Notes: generated by a model not told the origin, from the sequence alone. A stretch of 64,000 bases of DNA from Arthrobacter sp. PAMC25564 (GCF_004798705.1 NZ_CP039290.1:2976001-3040000), one strand, 5' to 3'; counted from the stretch's first letter, positions 26,746 through 36,080 are shown. Made by a program: numbers and translations.

Positions 26746-28001
26746 ATGCCGTGAGCATGCCTTTGCGCGAGGCCGACTTCTCGCTCGCCTGCCGGGACGA
26801 CCGGCTGCCCTGCCTTGCCGTGGTACTCGACGACGACCTGCTCTCCGAAGTCCTGGGGGAACCGGTCCGCATTAACCGGGTCCGGTACAAGCCGGGCACA
26901 TCTGCCCTCGTTGCCTTCCGCCGCACCCTTGACGGCAAGGAAGAGTATGGCTGGGCCCTCACGACGCGTGGCAACGTCAAGCTGGACGGACGTGCCCAGA
27001 AGTCGGAGCGGCGTGGCGGGGGACTACGCCTCCTGCCTGCTGCCCCGGCCCACACCGATGCCGTGATCGCCGTCGGTGGAATCGAGGATGACTGGGCACT
27101 GTGTAACAACCTCCGCTGGCTCGCCGACGTGGGATTGGAACAGCTCGGCGCCGTGCCGCGCCCCGGGCCCGGACTCCTTAGCAGCGGCGCCACGGTGCTG
27201 CGCTACAAGCCCGAGCGGCGCGTGGTCCTGCTGGAGCAACATCAGGATGCGCCGCTCGTGATCAAGACCGCGGCCCATCCGGCTGAGAACGCGGACCGTC
27301 TCCACCAGCGTTTGCGGCGCCATGGAGTTCCCGTACTTCCCATGCTCGGCGGTGCTGATTGCCGGGACCACGGCACCAGCGCGAGCCCCCTGTGGGGCGA
27401 CCGGGATCTAGCGGCCAGCGACGACCCTGAGAGTGTACGCCGGGCAGGCGAAGCCCTCGCCCGGCTTCATAGCATTCCGGCGGCGGAAGACGGCGGCCTC
27501 GCCGCTGGGTCCGGGACCCTCGTGGAGCGCCAACTGGCGGTGACCTGCGCCATGGTTACGGCGCTCGTCCCCGCGCTGGAACTGCGTGCCGCCAGAGTGG
27601 CGGCCCGGATCCGCCACAGTCTCGAAGGCGCCGACGACGGCGGGCCCGCCGTCGTCGTCCATGGGGACTTCTCCGCTGATCAGGTGCTGGTCAGCGGGTC
27701 CGAGGTCCGGCTCATCGACTTCGACCGTGCCCGCACGGGAATTCCGGAGGCCGATCTCGGCTCATTCGCCGCCGTTGAGGAAATGGGCTGCTGGCGAGGG
27801 AACACCACGAGCCTGTCGCGCTTGGCACCCCTGCTGGAGGGTTACGTCCTTGCAGGTGGCCGGTTTGTGCCCGGAGAGACGGATGCCTGGGCAGCGCTCC
27901 GGCTGTTCGCCGGCAGCGTGGACCCGTTCCGGGACCGGTGCCCTGAATGGGCGGCCGACATGTCCAGGCACATCGACAGAGCCTGGGAGCTGGTCCCATG
28001 A
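26742..28001 (+). CDS. APH-fold phosphotransferase (kinase 1 of 3)
   Basis: The start is probably TTG 26742, inside the exporter stop region with GAGGTG 5 bases upstream; GTG 26751 and ATG 26757 are alternatives (419 residues from TTG). The N lobe contains INRVRYKPGTSALVAFRRTL. The catalytic loop reads VVHGDFSADQVLV (about 305-316) and the metal-binding segment VRLIDFDRARTG (about 323-334), diagnostic of the aminoglycoside phosphotransferase/choline kinase fold. Where most members have Asn in HGDxxxxN, this has Gln. The substrate is unknown; a sugar, lipid-linked glycan or nucleoside is as likely as an antibiotic. Confidence 0.85.
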   Translation: MNAVSMPLREADFSLACRDDRLPCLAVVLDDDLLSEVLGEPVRINRVRYKPGTSALVAFRRTLDGKEEYGWALTTRGNVKLDGRAQKSERRGGGLRLLPAAPAHTDAVIAVGGIEDDWALCNNLRWLADVGLEQLGAVPRPGPGLLSSGATVLRYKPERRVVLLEQHQDAPLVIKTAAHPAENADRLHQRLRRHGVPVLPMLGGADCRDHGTSASPLWGDRDLAASDDPESVRRAGEALARLHSIPAAEDGGLAAGSGTLVERQLAVTCAMVTALVPALELRAARVAARIRHSLEGADDGGPAVVVHGDFSADQVLVSGSEVRLIDFDRARTGIPEADLGSFAAVEEMGCWRGNTTSLSRLAPLLEGYVLAGGRFVPGETDAWAALRLFAGSVDPFRDRCPEWAADMSRHIDRAWELVP

Positions 28002-29107
28002 GCTGGCTTCCGCCGCTCCCGAAGTGCGCGGTGGACGATTCCGGGCGAACTTGGCAGGTCCGCCGGGCATGGCCCGACAGGACCCCGGGGGACTACAAAC
28101 TGGAGGTCACGGCAACCGGAGAGACCGGCGTTAGGGCAGCCCACCTCCGGTCCGGGCACTTTGAGGTGGTGCCACGAGACGACCCCGGACTGCCGTCCCT
28201 CATAGCCGAAGCGCGGCATGGGGAAATCATTGCCCACCGGCCCCACACACGCGCTGTGGTACGCGCAGAGGGGTGCTACATCAAGATCTTCCGCGCCGGC
28301 GAGGCTACCGTGCCCGCCGAACGTTGCGCACAAACCGAGCTCTTGTTGGGCGCCGGCCCCTTCAGAGCGCCCAGGGTCATGCGGAGCTCCGCGGATGTCA
28401 TCGTTTTCAGTTCCATCTTCGGACGGACCCTGGGCGAGCTGGGGAAGGACCTCGTGACCGTCAGCGATGCAGCTTTTGCCCTGCTGTGGGAGAACTGGTC
28501 GCTGGCCTGGACCACCCAGGTAGGCGCCCATTACGACACCGCCCGGCTCAGTGCCTTGGCCGCCCTGCCGGTCCACTCGCCGGACGTCGAAGTAGCGGAT
28601 CTGTCGCGGTGGGTGAACCGGTGGTTGCGCCACTATGGGGATCTCCCCGAAGCGTCGTCGCAACGCGATGCCTTATGCGCCAGGGCGGAAGACGTGGCAC
28701 GGGACCTGCTCCGGTCGGCACCGGATCCGCTGGTGTGGGCCCACGGTGACCTCCACGACAAGCAACTCATCGCCATCGACGGCGCGTCCGCCCTCGGACT
28801 GCTCGATTTCGACGACACTGCCCGGGCCGAGGCCGCCCTCGATCTGGCCAATCTGGATGTCCACCTGGAGTTTCTGGTACGCCAACAACGCCTTGCGCCG
28901 GCACGCTATCTCACGGCCCACCGGCAGGTAATAGCCGCCGCTGACCGGCTGCAGGTCAGTCCGGACAGGTTCCGTGCGTATTCCGATGCCGCCTGGCTGC
29001 GTCTGGCCTGTTCTCCGCTGCCGGGCCGCTTGTCCCTGGCCCTCGCCGCGCTCGACGAACGCGCCTCGCATCCGCCGGTCCGCCGCGCCCAGGAGCTGAT
29101 GACATGA
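27998..29107 (+). CDS. APH-fold phosphotransferase (kinase 2 of 3)
   Basis: The start is ATG 27998 overlapping the kinase 1 stop (369 residues, MSWLPPLPK). An N-terminal domain of about 75 residues (WQVRRAWPDRTPGDYKLEV, GVRAAHLR) precedes the kinase fold. The ATP-anchoring Lys is in AEGCYIKIFRAGE (about 94); the catalytic loop is WAHGDLHDKQLIAI (about 247-260) with Gln instead of Asn; the metal motif is LGLLDFDDTARAEA. It shares order, length and both flanking motifs with the next gene, so the two are tandem paralogues that diverged considerably. Cytoplasmic, no membrane segments. Confidence 0.85.
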   Translation: MSWLPPLPKCAVDDSGRTWQVRRAWPDRTPGDYKLEVTATGETGVRAAHLRSGHFEVVPRDDPGLPSLIAEARHGEIIAHRPHTRAVVRAEGCYIKIFRAGEATVPAERCAQTELLLGAGPFRAPRVMRSSADVIVFSSIFGRTLGELGKDLVTVSDAAFALLWENWSLAWTTQVGAHYDTARLSALAALPVHSPDVEVADLSRWVNRWLRHYGDLPEASSQRDALCARAEDVARDLLRSAPDPLVWAHGDLHDKQLIAIDGASALGLLDFDDTARAEAALDLANLDVHLEFLVRQQRLAPARYLTAHRQVIAAADRLQVSPDRFRAYSDAAWLRLACSPLPGRLSLALAALDERASHPPVRRAQELMT

Positions 29108-30237
29108 GCTGGCACCCGCCCGTCCCGCTCTCCATCCCGGACGCGGACGGAGCGCAATGGCTGGTCCGGCGGGCGTGGCCCGAGCCCACGGCAGGGGACT
29201 ACATCATGGAGCTTGCGGCGCCCGGACGGGCGGGCGTCCGGGCCGCGCATTTCCGGGCCGGAGCGCTGGAGCTGCTGCCTCAGGGCGGCGACCGGCGCCT
29301 GCCCGCCCTGGCCCCAGTGGAACCGCTGGGCGAGGTGGTGGTGCACCGGGCCCACAAGCGGGCCGTGGTGAGGGCCGGCGACCGCTATTTCAAGATCTTC
29401 CGGCCCCGGCAGTCCGACGAAGCCGCGGACCGGCACATCCGGACGACCGCGTTTCTGGCTGCCGGGGACTTCCTTAGCCCTGAAGTCGTTTCCTACACCC
29501 AGGGCTGCCTCCTGATCACCGCCCTCCCCGGCCGCTCGCTGTTCGAGCTGGGAAACGACCCCGCGGTCAGCGACGCCGGGTTCGAAGGAATCTGGCAAAA
29601 ATGGTCCCACGCTTGGGTCCGTCAGCAGTCCCTGGCCGGCGCTGCCGGGTACCGTTCGTCACTGGCGGCGCTGGCACCCCGCACGGCCGCCGTCGAACTC
29701 GAAAATCTGCAACGCATGGTGGACCGGTGGTTGCTGCATGCCCAGGACGTACCGGGCGCCCGGACCCAGCGGGACGGGGTGGCTGCGGCCGCAGGGCGGA
29801 TCGCGGAGCAGCTGCTCCGGACCAGCCCTGATCCGCTGGTCTGGTCCCACGGGGACCTTCATGACAAGCAGGTTTTCGCCACCGCGCCCGATGCTCCCCT
29901 GGGGCTGCTGGACTTCGACGAGGCCGGGCTGGCGGAAGCCGCCGCCGACCTCGCAAACCTCGCCGTCCACCTGCGCCTGCGCCTGCGCCAAGGGCGCCTG
30001 ACACCCGAGCGATACCGGAGCGCCCGCCACCAGGTCATCGCCGCCGCCGAGGAACTGCGGGTCACCCCGGCCCGCTTCGACGCCTACGCCGCTGCGGCCC
30101 GCCTCCGGCTCGGCTGCCTCTATTCCTTCCGGCCCCAGTGGGCCGCCCTGGCAGAGGATCTCCTCCATCAAGCAGCAGGCGGTCAAGCGCCGTCATTCGC
30201 CGCCGGCGGACCAGCCGCCGGCGCTGCACGAGGTTGA
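29104..30237 (+). CDS. APH-fold phosphotransferase (kinase 3 of 3)
   Basis: The start is ATG 29104 overlapping the kinase 2 stop (377 residues, MSWHPPVPL). It parallels kinase 2 throughout: WLVRRAWPEPTAGDYIMEL, GVRAAHFRAG, AGDRYFKIFRPRQS (Lys about 97), WSHGDLHDKQVFAT (about 247-260) and LGLLDFDEAGLAEAAADLANLAVHL. The repeated HGDLHDKQ with Gln is a shared trait of this subfamily. It ends the overlapping gene chain; a 207-bp gap follows. Having two near-parallel kinases plus a third, more distant one suggests phosphorylation of successive intermediates or of different positions of one glycan. Confidence 0.85.
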   Translation: MSWHPPVPLSIPDADGAQWLVRRAWPEPTAGDYIMELAAPGRAGVRAAHFRAGALELLPQGGDRRLPALAPVEPLGEVVVHRAHKRAVVRAGDRYFKIFRPRQSDEAADRHIRTTAFLAAGDFLSPEVVSYTQGCLLITALPGRSLFELGNDPAVSDAGFEGIWQKWSHAWVRQQSLAGAAGYRSSLAALAPRTAAVELENLQRMVDRWLLHAQDVPGARTQRDGVAAAAGRIAEQLLRTSPDPLVWSHGDLHDKQVFATAPDAPLGLLDFDEAGLAEAAADLANLAVHLRLRLRQGRLTPERYRSARHQVIAAAEELRVTPARFDAYAAAARLRLGCLYSFRPQWAALAEDLLHQAAGGQAPSFAAGGPAAGAARG

Positions 30238-30444
30238 CAGGCTGACCGCCTCCGGCGTCACCACCCCCGTCGATGGATGGCTTGAGCTCCGCGGCGCCGT
30301 GCCTCTGCAAAAACCTGCTCGATCGTCACGGCGCCTTTTGGCCATCCGCGCCCGGCCCGCCAGAAATCTCTTCGGTCCCGCTCTGCCGCTCAGGGTGGCC
30401 GCGTTGTAGAATGACGTCAATACTCTCCGACGCCGCGAGAGCCA

Positions 30445-31470
30445 ATGACAGGTAGCAGAGCGGGGAATATGCGGCTAGCACCGGTGATGGGCAGGAAGAG
30501 AAGATCCCTGGTCCTCGCTTGTGGGTCCCTCGCTTTGGGGCTGTTCACGGCGGGATGCACAACACCACCGCCGGCGGTTGCTCCGGTTCCGTCCCGTTCG
30601 GCTCCGGCTCCCGTTACAAGTCCCTCTGAGCCGGCCGCGGGTTCGTCATCGGGCGGTCCCGCTGCCGGTGTCCGGACTCCGCGCGGGCTGGATCACATCG
30701 TCATCATAGTGGAGGAAAACAAGCCTTCACAGCTCATCATCGACAATAGCGATGCGCCGTACATCAACACACTGGCCGCCGATAACGCGCTGGCCGTCAA
30801 CTATCAGGCAGTGACGCACCCGAGCCTGCCCAATTACCTGGCTCTGACCAGCGGCACCAACGCCGGCATCACCGATGACTGCAGCCCCGGTGGCAATTGC
30901 ACGGCAAATGTGCCGAATATCGTAGAGCGGATCGGCGAATCAGGCCGAAGCTGGAAAATGTACGCCGAGGACATGCCCGCCCCCTGTACGGCGAAAAATT
31001 CAGGCAAGTACGCGGTAAAGCACAATCCGTTCATGTACTACCCCGGTGTCACCGGCGATAAAGCCTCGTGCGCGGCACATGTCGTTGCCTTGACACAACT
31101 GGGCGAGGACCTGAAGGGTGCGTCTAGCCTCCCAGATTATGCGTTCATCAGCCCTAATATGTGCAACGACATGCACGACTGCCCAGTGACTACTGGGGAC
31201 GAGTGGCTGTCGCGACAGGTTTCCGCAATTCTGGCATCGCCGGCCTTCACAACCCAGAACTCCCTGCTGGTGGTCACCTGGGACGAAGGTGACGACAGCA
31301 GCAACAAAGTGCCAACGATTTTCGCCGGGCCCGCAGCGAAAAAGGGGTTCAGATCCGATGCAGCATTCAGCCACTATTCTGTGCTGCACACGGTAGAAAG
31401 CCAGTGGGGCCTCGCGCCGCTGACGGACAACGACAAGAAGGCGCCCGTCATGAGCGACATGCTTAAATGA
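30445..31470 (+). CDS. Secreted lipoprotein phosphoesterase (acid phosphatase/phospholipase C-like)
   Basis: The frame starts at ATG 30445; ATG 30469 or 30487 are possible starts of the same protein. The signal sequence has basic RKRR, a hydrophobic stretch (LVLACGSLALGLF) and lipobox FTAGC, with lipidated Cys38 if the first ATG is used, then a Pro/Ser-rich linker of about 40 residues. The catalytic domain follows phosphoesterase family PF04185: HIVIIVEENKPSQLII, YINTLAADNALAVNYQAVTHPSLPNYLAL, DDCSPGGNC, LVVTWDEGDDSSNKVP and a late FSHYSVLHTVE. It should hydrolyse phosphomonoesters or phospholipid headgroups on the outer face of the membrane. Independent promoter likely. Confidence 0.88.
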   Translation: MTGSRAGNMRLAPVMGRKRRSLVLACGSLALGLFTAGCTTPPPAVAPVPSRSAPAPVTSPSEPAAGSSSGGPAAGVRTPRGLDHIVIIVEENKPSQLIIDNSDAPYINTLAADNALAVNYQAVTHPSLPNYLALTSGTNAGITDDCSPGGNCTANVPNIVERIGESGRSWKMYAEDMPAPCTAKNSGKYAVKHNPFMYYPGVTGDKASCAAHVVALTQLGEDLKGASSLPDYAFISPNMCNDMHDCPVTTGDEWLSRQVSAILASPAFTTQNSLLVVTWDEGDDSSNKVPTIFAGPAAKKGFRSDAAFSHYSVLHTVESQWGLAPLTDNDKKAPVMSDMLK

Positions 31471-31559
31471 CGGGCGAGCCGCCAGGACTATACCCTCACC
31501 ATGGATTCAACGTAGCTGGGGCGGCGGTCAACTCCCCCACATCAAACATCCTGCAACGG

Positions 31560-32066
31560 TCAGCGGCAACGTTGAAATCCGCCACTAGCCAGTACCTGCA
31601 CCCGTCTTGGTGGCCCCAATGTAGTACTGATTCTGCCCATCCGGCTTCCAAGCCTTGTTAATGCGGCAGTTGGCGGTTTGGAGAGCGGATCCACGTCCGC
31701 GCCACAGTCAGCGCGGTAGCTTCGCCAAAGCGCGTTCCGGTCATGACCAGGAAATTGGTGAAGGCCTTGTACCGCTCCCCCATGCCCTCCACAATCAAGC
31801 TGCACGCCGCGGCAGGGATTGCGCGATATGTATCCGAGCATCTCTGCAGTATTCATGCCGGCCGAAATCAGGCCGTGGACGTTGTGGATGGTCTTCGGCG
31901 CTTTACCCTTGGCCATCATGGACCTGACCCGATGCGCGATCACGCGGTAGTCGAGCTTGTTCACGGGGACGTGACCGATGACGGAACGGATATGCAGCTC
32001 GAGCATGGTCTGGCAGGTCCTGGTGGTTCCGCTTGACGGTCGGTTTGTACACACTCGACCGTCCAA
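31560..32066 (-). pseudogene. Tyrosine recombinase (phage-type integrase), degraded
   Basis: One frame gives the SAM-like core-binding domain: LELHIRSVIGHVPVNKLDYR, APKTIHNVHGLISAGMNTA, LGYISRNPCRGVQL. Homology is then lost for about 60 residues and reappears in other frames as FTNFLVMTGTRFGEATALTV (the catalytic-domain Arg region) and KAWKPDGQNQYYIGATKTG. The N-terminal arm-binding domain, the HxxR box and the Tyr are absent. This is a relic of an integrated element; its original att site may be the possible tRNA fragment at 59346-59369, which is speculative. Confidence 0.72.
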
Positions 32067-32364
32067 CAGGAGGTTGACCTGCGGCCCCGAATAAGCACAG
32101 CACTAGCGAGCATGACCGACGGTCCGGCCGTCCACGAAGTGAGCACGCACCGCCAATGACGCAGCGGAGCCCGCCACCGCGGCCAGCGCCCATAACTCAC
32201 ATTGCGAACTCGGCCCCCTTAAGCCGCCGACATGATCGGCATCACTCCACGAGCCCTCGCTAAGTCAAGGAGTCAACAAGACCGCGGCGTTCCCATCCGC
32301 TCCGGATCAGTTTCCACTGGCAAGCAGAGGGTGGACGGTAGTCTTCCCCCGGCCACCCTGAGTC

Positions 32365-32802
32365 ATGACCGACCACCAAAAGACCTGGCACGAGGGGCAC
32401 AAAGCCACCCTCACAAGAGGCCAGCGCGCCGCCGACATCATGCGAAACGGAATGGGAAGCTGGCCATTCGTGGGCGGCTTCGTCGCTTTCATGCTCATCT
32501 GGGCCGCCATAAACACCTGGGCCCTGGCCACCAATTCCTGGGATCCTTACCCCTACATCCTTCTAAACCTCCTGCTCTCGATGCTGGCCGGACTCCAAGG
32601 CGCCATCCTGCTGATCGCCGCCAAGAGGCAGGATGCCATCGCCGCCGCCATGGCCCAACACGACTACGACACCAACGTAAAGGCGAAGGAAGAGATTGAG
32701 CTGCTTATGGCAATCAACAGCCAGCAGCTGGAGATTCTGCACGAGCTGAAAGAACTGGCGACCATTGAACGCCATGGCGTCATCGATCCTGCAGGCGTCT
32801 GA
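32365..32802 (+). CDS. DUF1003 membrane protein
   Basis: A 145-residue protein at ATG 32365, with no good ribosome-binding site. DUF1003 is recognised from GQRAADIMRNGMGSWPFVGGFVAFMLIW, NSWDPYPYILLNLLLSMLAGLQGAILLIAAKRQD and DYDTNVKAKEEIELL. Two TM helices (about 33-52 and 66-88) are followed by a long amphipathic helix near the C terminus. The family is widespread and uncharacterised. It stands alone between the integrase relic and a transporter gene. Confidence 0.88.
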   Translation: MTDHQKTWHEGHKATLTRGQRAADIMRNGMGSWPFVGGFVAFMLIWAAINTWALATNSWDPYPYILLNLLLSMLAGLQGAILLIAAKRQDAIAAAMAQHDYDTNVKAKEEIELLMAINSQQLEILHELKELATIERHGVIDPAGV

Positions 32803-33074
32803 CCTGCACCCGTTGTCCTGATGAGTCCAAGGCGGAAACGGTGCTGGTCCTCCTAGGAACCAGGCTCCTTGTCCGGGGCCAGACCCCAGCTCTAAGCAGA
32901 AGCACCTGCCCGCTGTGGATGAATACCGTTCCGGGCCATCTTCTGGGCCAGGGGATCCTGTGCACCCCCGGCCAGCTCGAGAAACTCTGGAAAGGCTTCG
33001 GATCTTCGGGCGCGTTCGCAGGAAGGTGCTGAGGCGGTGCAGTGAGCGCTGCCAGCCACCTTTAGGGTCGAATC

Positions 33075-33989
33075 ATGATCCAGACTATCGCAGGGCCGGC
33101 CTTGTCTTCCTATCACTGGCTTGGCATCCCGATCGCCGTCGCCGGAGCGATCCTGCTGGCCCTCGGCACCCTCTTCCAACACAAAGCCGTAGACGAGCAG
33201 AGACCCGCACCAGGGCGCGCCGCCGGGAGCATGGGCGGGGGCCGGTTACAGGCCCTCCTGGGCAAACCAGCCTGGCTCGTCGGCACAGCCATGCTGGGAG
33301 CGGCAATACTACTGCAGCTCACAAGTCTGAGATTCTCACCCCTGATCGTCGTACAGCCCATCGGCGCGGTCGCCCTTGTGGTCACGACCCTGGCCACCGC
33401 CAGAATGACCCGACGGTCCCCGGGCCGCCGCGCGCTCACATCCGTGGCCCTGTGCATTGCCGGTGTAGGGGTGTTCGTTGCAGTCGCTGCAGTTTCCGCG
33501 CGGGACGTTGAAATCAATGACCGGCACCTCATCACTATTCTGATACTGCTCGGCGCCGTCCTCGCTGCGCTCGGCACGGGTTTCGGTCTCTGGCGCCACC
33601 GCTGGGGCGCCGTCGTGTTCACCGCCGGAGCCGGGATCCTCTTCGGGTTCGTCGCGGCCCTGGCCAAAACCGTGATTGCCCGACTCTTCCAAGGGGACTT
33701 CGAATGGCTATCCCTGACCTGTCTTGCAGGGCTAATCATCGCCGCCCTGTTCGGGACATTCCTGGTCCAAAACGCCCACACCCGAGGGACATCCGAACTC
33801 GTCGTCGCGGGCCTGACAGTAATCGATCCGCTTGTCGCCGTCACCCTAGGCATCGCCGTCCTCGGTGAGGCCGACACAGCCCCGGCAGAAGCATTCATCG
33901 CCTTCCTACTTGCCGGCGCAACAGCCGTCGCCGGAGTCCTCCTGCTGGCCACGGTCAAAAAGTCACCGGCCAGCGTTACGGCCGAATAG
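33075..33989 (+). CDS. DMT-superfamily (NIPA/EamA-like) transporter
   Basis: A 304-residue, almost wholly hydrophobic protein from ATG 33075 with 9-10 TM helices. The first helix is GIPIAVAGAILLALGTLFQHKAV, followed by repeated EamA-type features: LTSLRFSPLIVVQPIGAVALVV, GFVAALAKTVIARLF, GTFLVQNAHTRGTSELVVAGLTVIDPLVAV. The order resembles the DMT proteins related to NIPA magnesium transporters in Actinobacteria. Substrate unknown. The 272 bp before it (32803-33074) contain nothing recognisable. Confidence 0.8.
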   Translation: MIQTIAGPALSSYHWLGIPIAVAGAILLALGTLFQHKAVDEQRPAPGRAAGSMGGGRLQALLGKPAWLVGTAMLGAAILLQLTSLRFSPLIVVQPIGAVALVVTTLATARMTRRSPGRRALTSVALCIAGVGVFVAVAAVSARDVEINDRHLITILILLGAVLAALGTGFGLWRHRWGAVVFTAGAGILFGFVAALAKTVIARLFQGDFEWLSLTCLAGLIIAALFGTFLVQNAHTRGTSELVVAGLTVIDPLVAVTLGIAVLGEADTAPAEAFIAFLLAGATAVAGVLLLATVKKSPASVTAE

Positions 33990-34255
33990 CCGAGGCGCTG
34001 CATCCGTATCCCCGCCGGCTCTACCCCGGCCGTCCAGCCGGGCACTTCTGCCTACACGTCATGCCTTGGTCCGGGCTTCTACCGAAGGCTTCGGTGCGAC
34101 CAGCAGCCATCTGGCCCCGCCGCTCCCCCGAAAACCTCCGCAATCGAGCCCAGTCCGGCACCAATACCACCCGATCCGATGCCCAGGGTGTGTGGCTGCA
34201 ACCTCGAACACTCACTGCAGGCTTGGGATCCTCGACAGATCAGGGCCGACCTCTG

Positions 34256-36067
34256 CTAATTCAAACTCGGCCGCTTGACCGTCGCATCGTTGTTTCCGGC
34301 GCGTTCTTCCGGGGCTCTGGTGCCGTCATCTTCGTAGTGCGTGGCTCCGGCGAGGTCGCGGCCGGCAACGTAGCCGAAGGTCAGCGCCGGCCCAAGGTTG
34401 ATGCCCCCGGCGGGGTAGTGCCCGCCCATGACGGAGGCCTGATCGTTGCCTGCAACGTACAAACCGCTGATGGGCTGGCCATCGTTGTTCAGGACCCGTG
34501 CCCGTGAATCGGCCGCGAGTCCGGCGAAGGTGCCGAAGGATCCCGGGACAATCCTGACGGCGTAGAACGGCCCCTTTTCCAGGGGACGCAGTGAGGGGTT
34601 CGGGGTGTTCTCGGGGTCCCCGCCGTAACGGTTGAATTCGCTGGCGCCGCGGTCGAAGTCGGGATCAATACCCTTGCGCGCGTTGCCGTTGAATTCAGCG
34701 ACAGTCGCGGCGAGCCCTTTCGGATCAATCCCGCAGGCAGCCGCCAATTCCTCAAGGGTCTTGCCCTTCTTGAGGTATCCCGAGCGCAGGTAGGGGAAGA
34801 GCGGCACCGGCAGCGGCTTGGCCATCCCCAAGGGGAACTTACGGACGAACGCCGCGTCGGCGATCTGCCAGGCCTCCACCGCTTCCCCTTCTGGAGTGGC
34901 GTTTAGGAGGCCTTCGACGTAGTCGTAGTAACCGTTGGCCTCGTTGACGAACCGCCTGCCGTCCCGCCGCACTCCGATGCTGCCGGGCTTGGCCCGGTCC
35001 ATGATGTGCGGGAAGGTTCCGGTACGTCCGTTGCGGTACGGCACCAGCGAGACCGGGCACCAGGCGGCCGGGGACTCCACGTCCGTCTCGAAGCGGGCGC
35101 CCACTTCCTGCGCCATGGTGATGCCGTCGCCCGTGGTTTCCTTCGGCGCAAGTGTCCAGTGCTCACGGCCCGTGGGCGTCTTGGGGAACAGCACCTTTCG
35201 GCGGGAGACATCGTTGGGGAAGCCGCCGGCGGCCAGGACGACGCCGCGGGAAGCGTTGATCTGCAGCTCGCCTTCCGGGGAACTTACGACGGCGCCCGTC
35301 ACCTTCCCGGACCCGTCGGTCAGCAGGTGCTTGGCCGGGGTGGAGACGCGGATCTCCACGCCCAGGTCATCGGCGGACTTCAGCAGCCGGCCCGTGAGTG
35401 CGGTCCCGTTGACCAGCTGCATGTTGCGCCTGTGAGTAACCAAGTCCAGGATGTGGAAGCCCACCCGCCAGCCTGCGTGGAAGATGCCTTTGATGTTGCC
35501 TTGGGAGGCGGAGAGGAATTTGGTCAGGTCCGGGCCTGCCATGATGCCCATGCCGAGGAAAGAGGTCTCGTACAGCTGGTGGCGCATCTTGGCGCGGAGC
35601 TCAGGCTTGATTTTGCGTGCGTTGAACGGTTTGGGCCCCACGGATCGGTTCCCGGTGCCGGCGCCGGGCGTGCTGCCGTAGATGTCCTTGATCTTGGTTC
35701 CCGGTACAAACTGGAGGCTGGTTTTGTCCTGGAAGAAGCCCACCATATGAGGGACCGCCTCGAGGAATGCCTCCACCCTGTCTTCCTGGTAGTTCTTGCC
35801 GAGCCGGTGGCGAAGGTAGGTGCGGAACTGTTCGCGGTCCTCGTTGACGCCGGCGGCCCGGGCCAGCGGGTTGCCCGGGGTCCAGGCCCAGCCGCCGGAC
35901 CAGGACGTGGCGCCGCCGCAGACATCGGCCTTTTCAACAACCACTACCTTCAGTCCGTGATAGGCGGCGGTCACGGCGGCAGACAGACCGCCCGCGCCGG
36001 AGCCGACTACCAGGACATCGCAGTCCAGACTCGGCCGTCCAACAGAGGATTTCAGAGGTGCAGTCAT
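34256..36067 (-). CDS. FAD-dependent dehydrogenase of the KstD/fumarate-reductase flavoprotein family
   Basis: The start is ATG 36067 (603 residues; GAGAAAGCACTGAAC before it). GSGAGG at residues 22-27 and EKADVCGGATSWSGGWAWTP bind FAD; the C terminus has the second FAD motif SGLYVAGNDQASVMGGHYPAGG followed by LTFGYVAGRDLA. The protein resembles 3-oxosteroid 1-dehydrogenases, which abstract two hydrogens from a cyclic ketone, but the surrounding genes (AroE, TIM-barrel protein, MHS transporter) point to a hydroaromatic acid rather than a steroid. Last gene of the minus-strand operon, 13 bp after the AKR. Confidence 0.88.
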   Translation of the reverse strand: MTAPLKSSVGRPSLDCDVLVVGSGAGGLSAAVTAAYHGLKVVVVEKADVCGGATSWSGGWAWTPGNPLARAAGVNEDREQFRTYLRHRLGKNYQEDRVEAFLEAVPHMVGFFQDKTSLQFVPGTKIKDIYGSTPGAGTGNRSVGPKPFNARKIKPELRAKMRHQLYETSFLGMGIMAGPDLTKFLSASQGNIKGIFHAGWRVGFHILDLVTHRRNMQLVNGTALTGRLLKSADDLGVEIRVSTPAKHLLTDGSGKVTGAVVSSPEGELQINASRGVVLAAGGFPNDVSRRKVLFPKTPTGREHWTLAPKETTGDGITMAQEVGARFETDVESPAAWCPVSLVPYRNGRTGTFPHIMDRAKPGSIGVRRDGRRFVNEANGYYDYVEGLLNATPEGEAVEAWQIADAAFVRKFPLGMAKPLPVPLFPYLRSGYLKKGKTLEELAAACGIDPKGLAATVAEFNGNARKGIDPDFDRGASEFNRYGGDPENTPNPSLRPLEKGPFYAVRIVPGSFGTFAGLAADSRARVLNNDGQPISGLYVAGNDQASVMGGHYPAGGINLGPALTFGYVAGRDLAGATHYEDDGTRAPEERAGNNDATVKRPSLN

Positions 36068-36080
36068 GTTCAGTGCTTTC

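Noticed and set aside
32035..32063. Inverted repeat GACGGTCG...CGACCGTC as a terminator or att site
   Set aside because: 8-bp arms with a 13-base loop, no T-run and inside or beside a decayed integrase; too weak to call.
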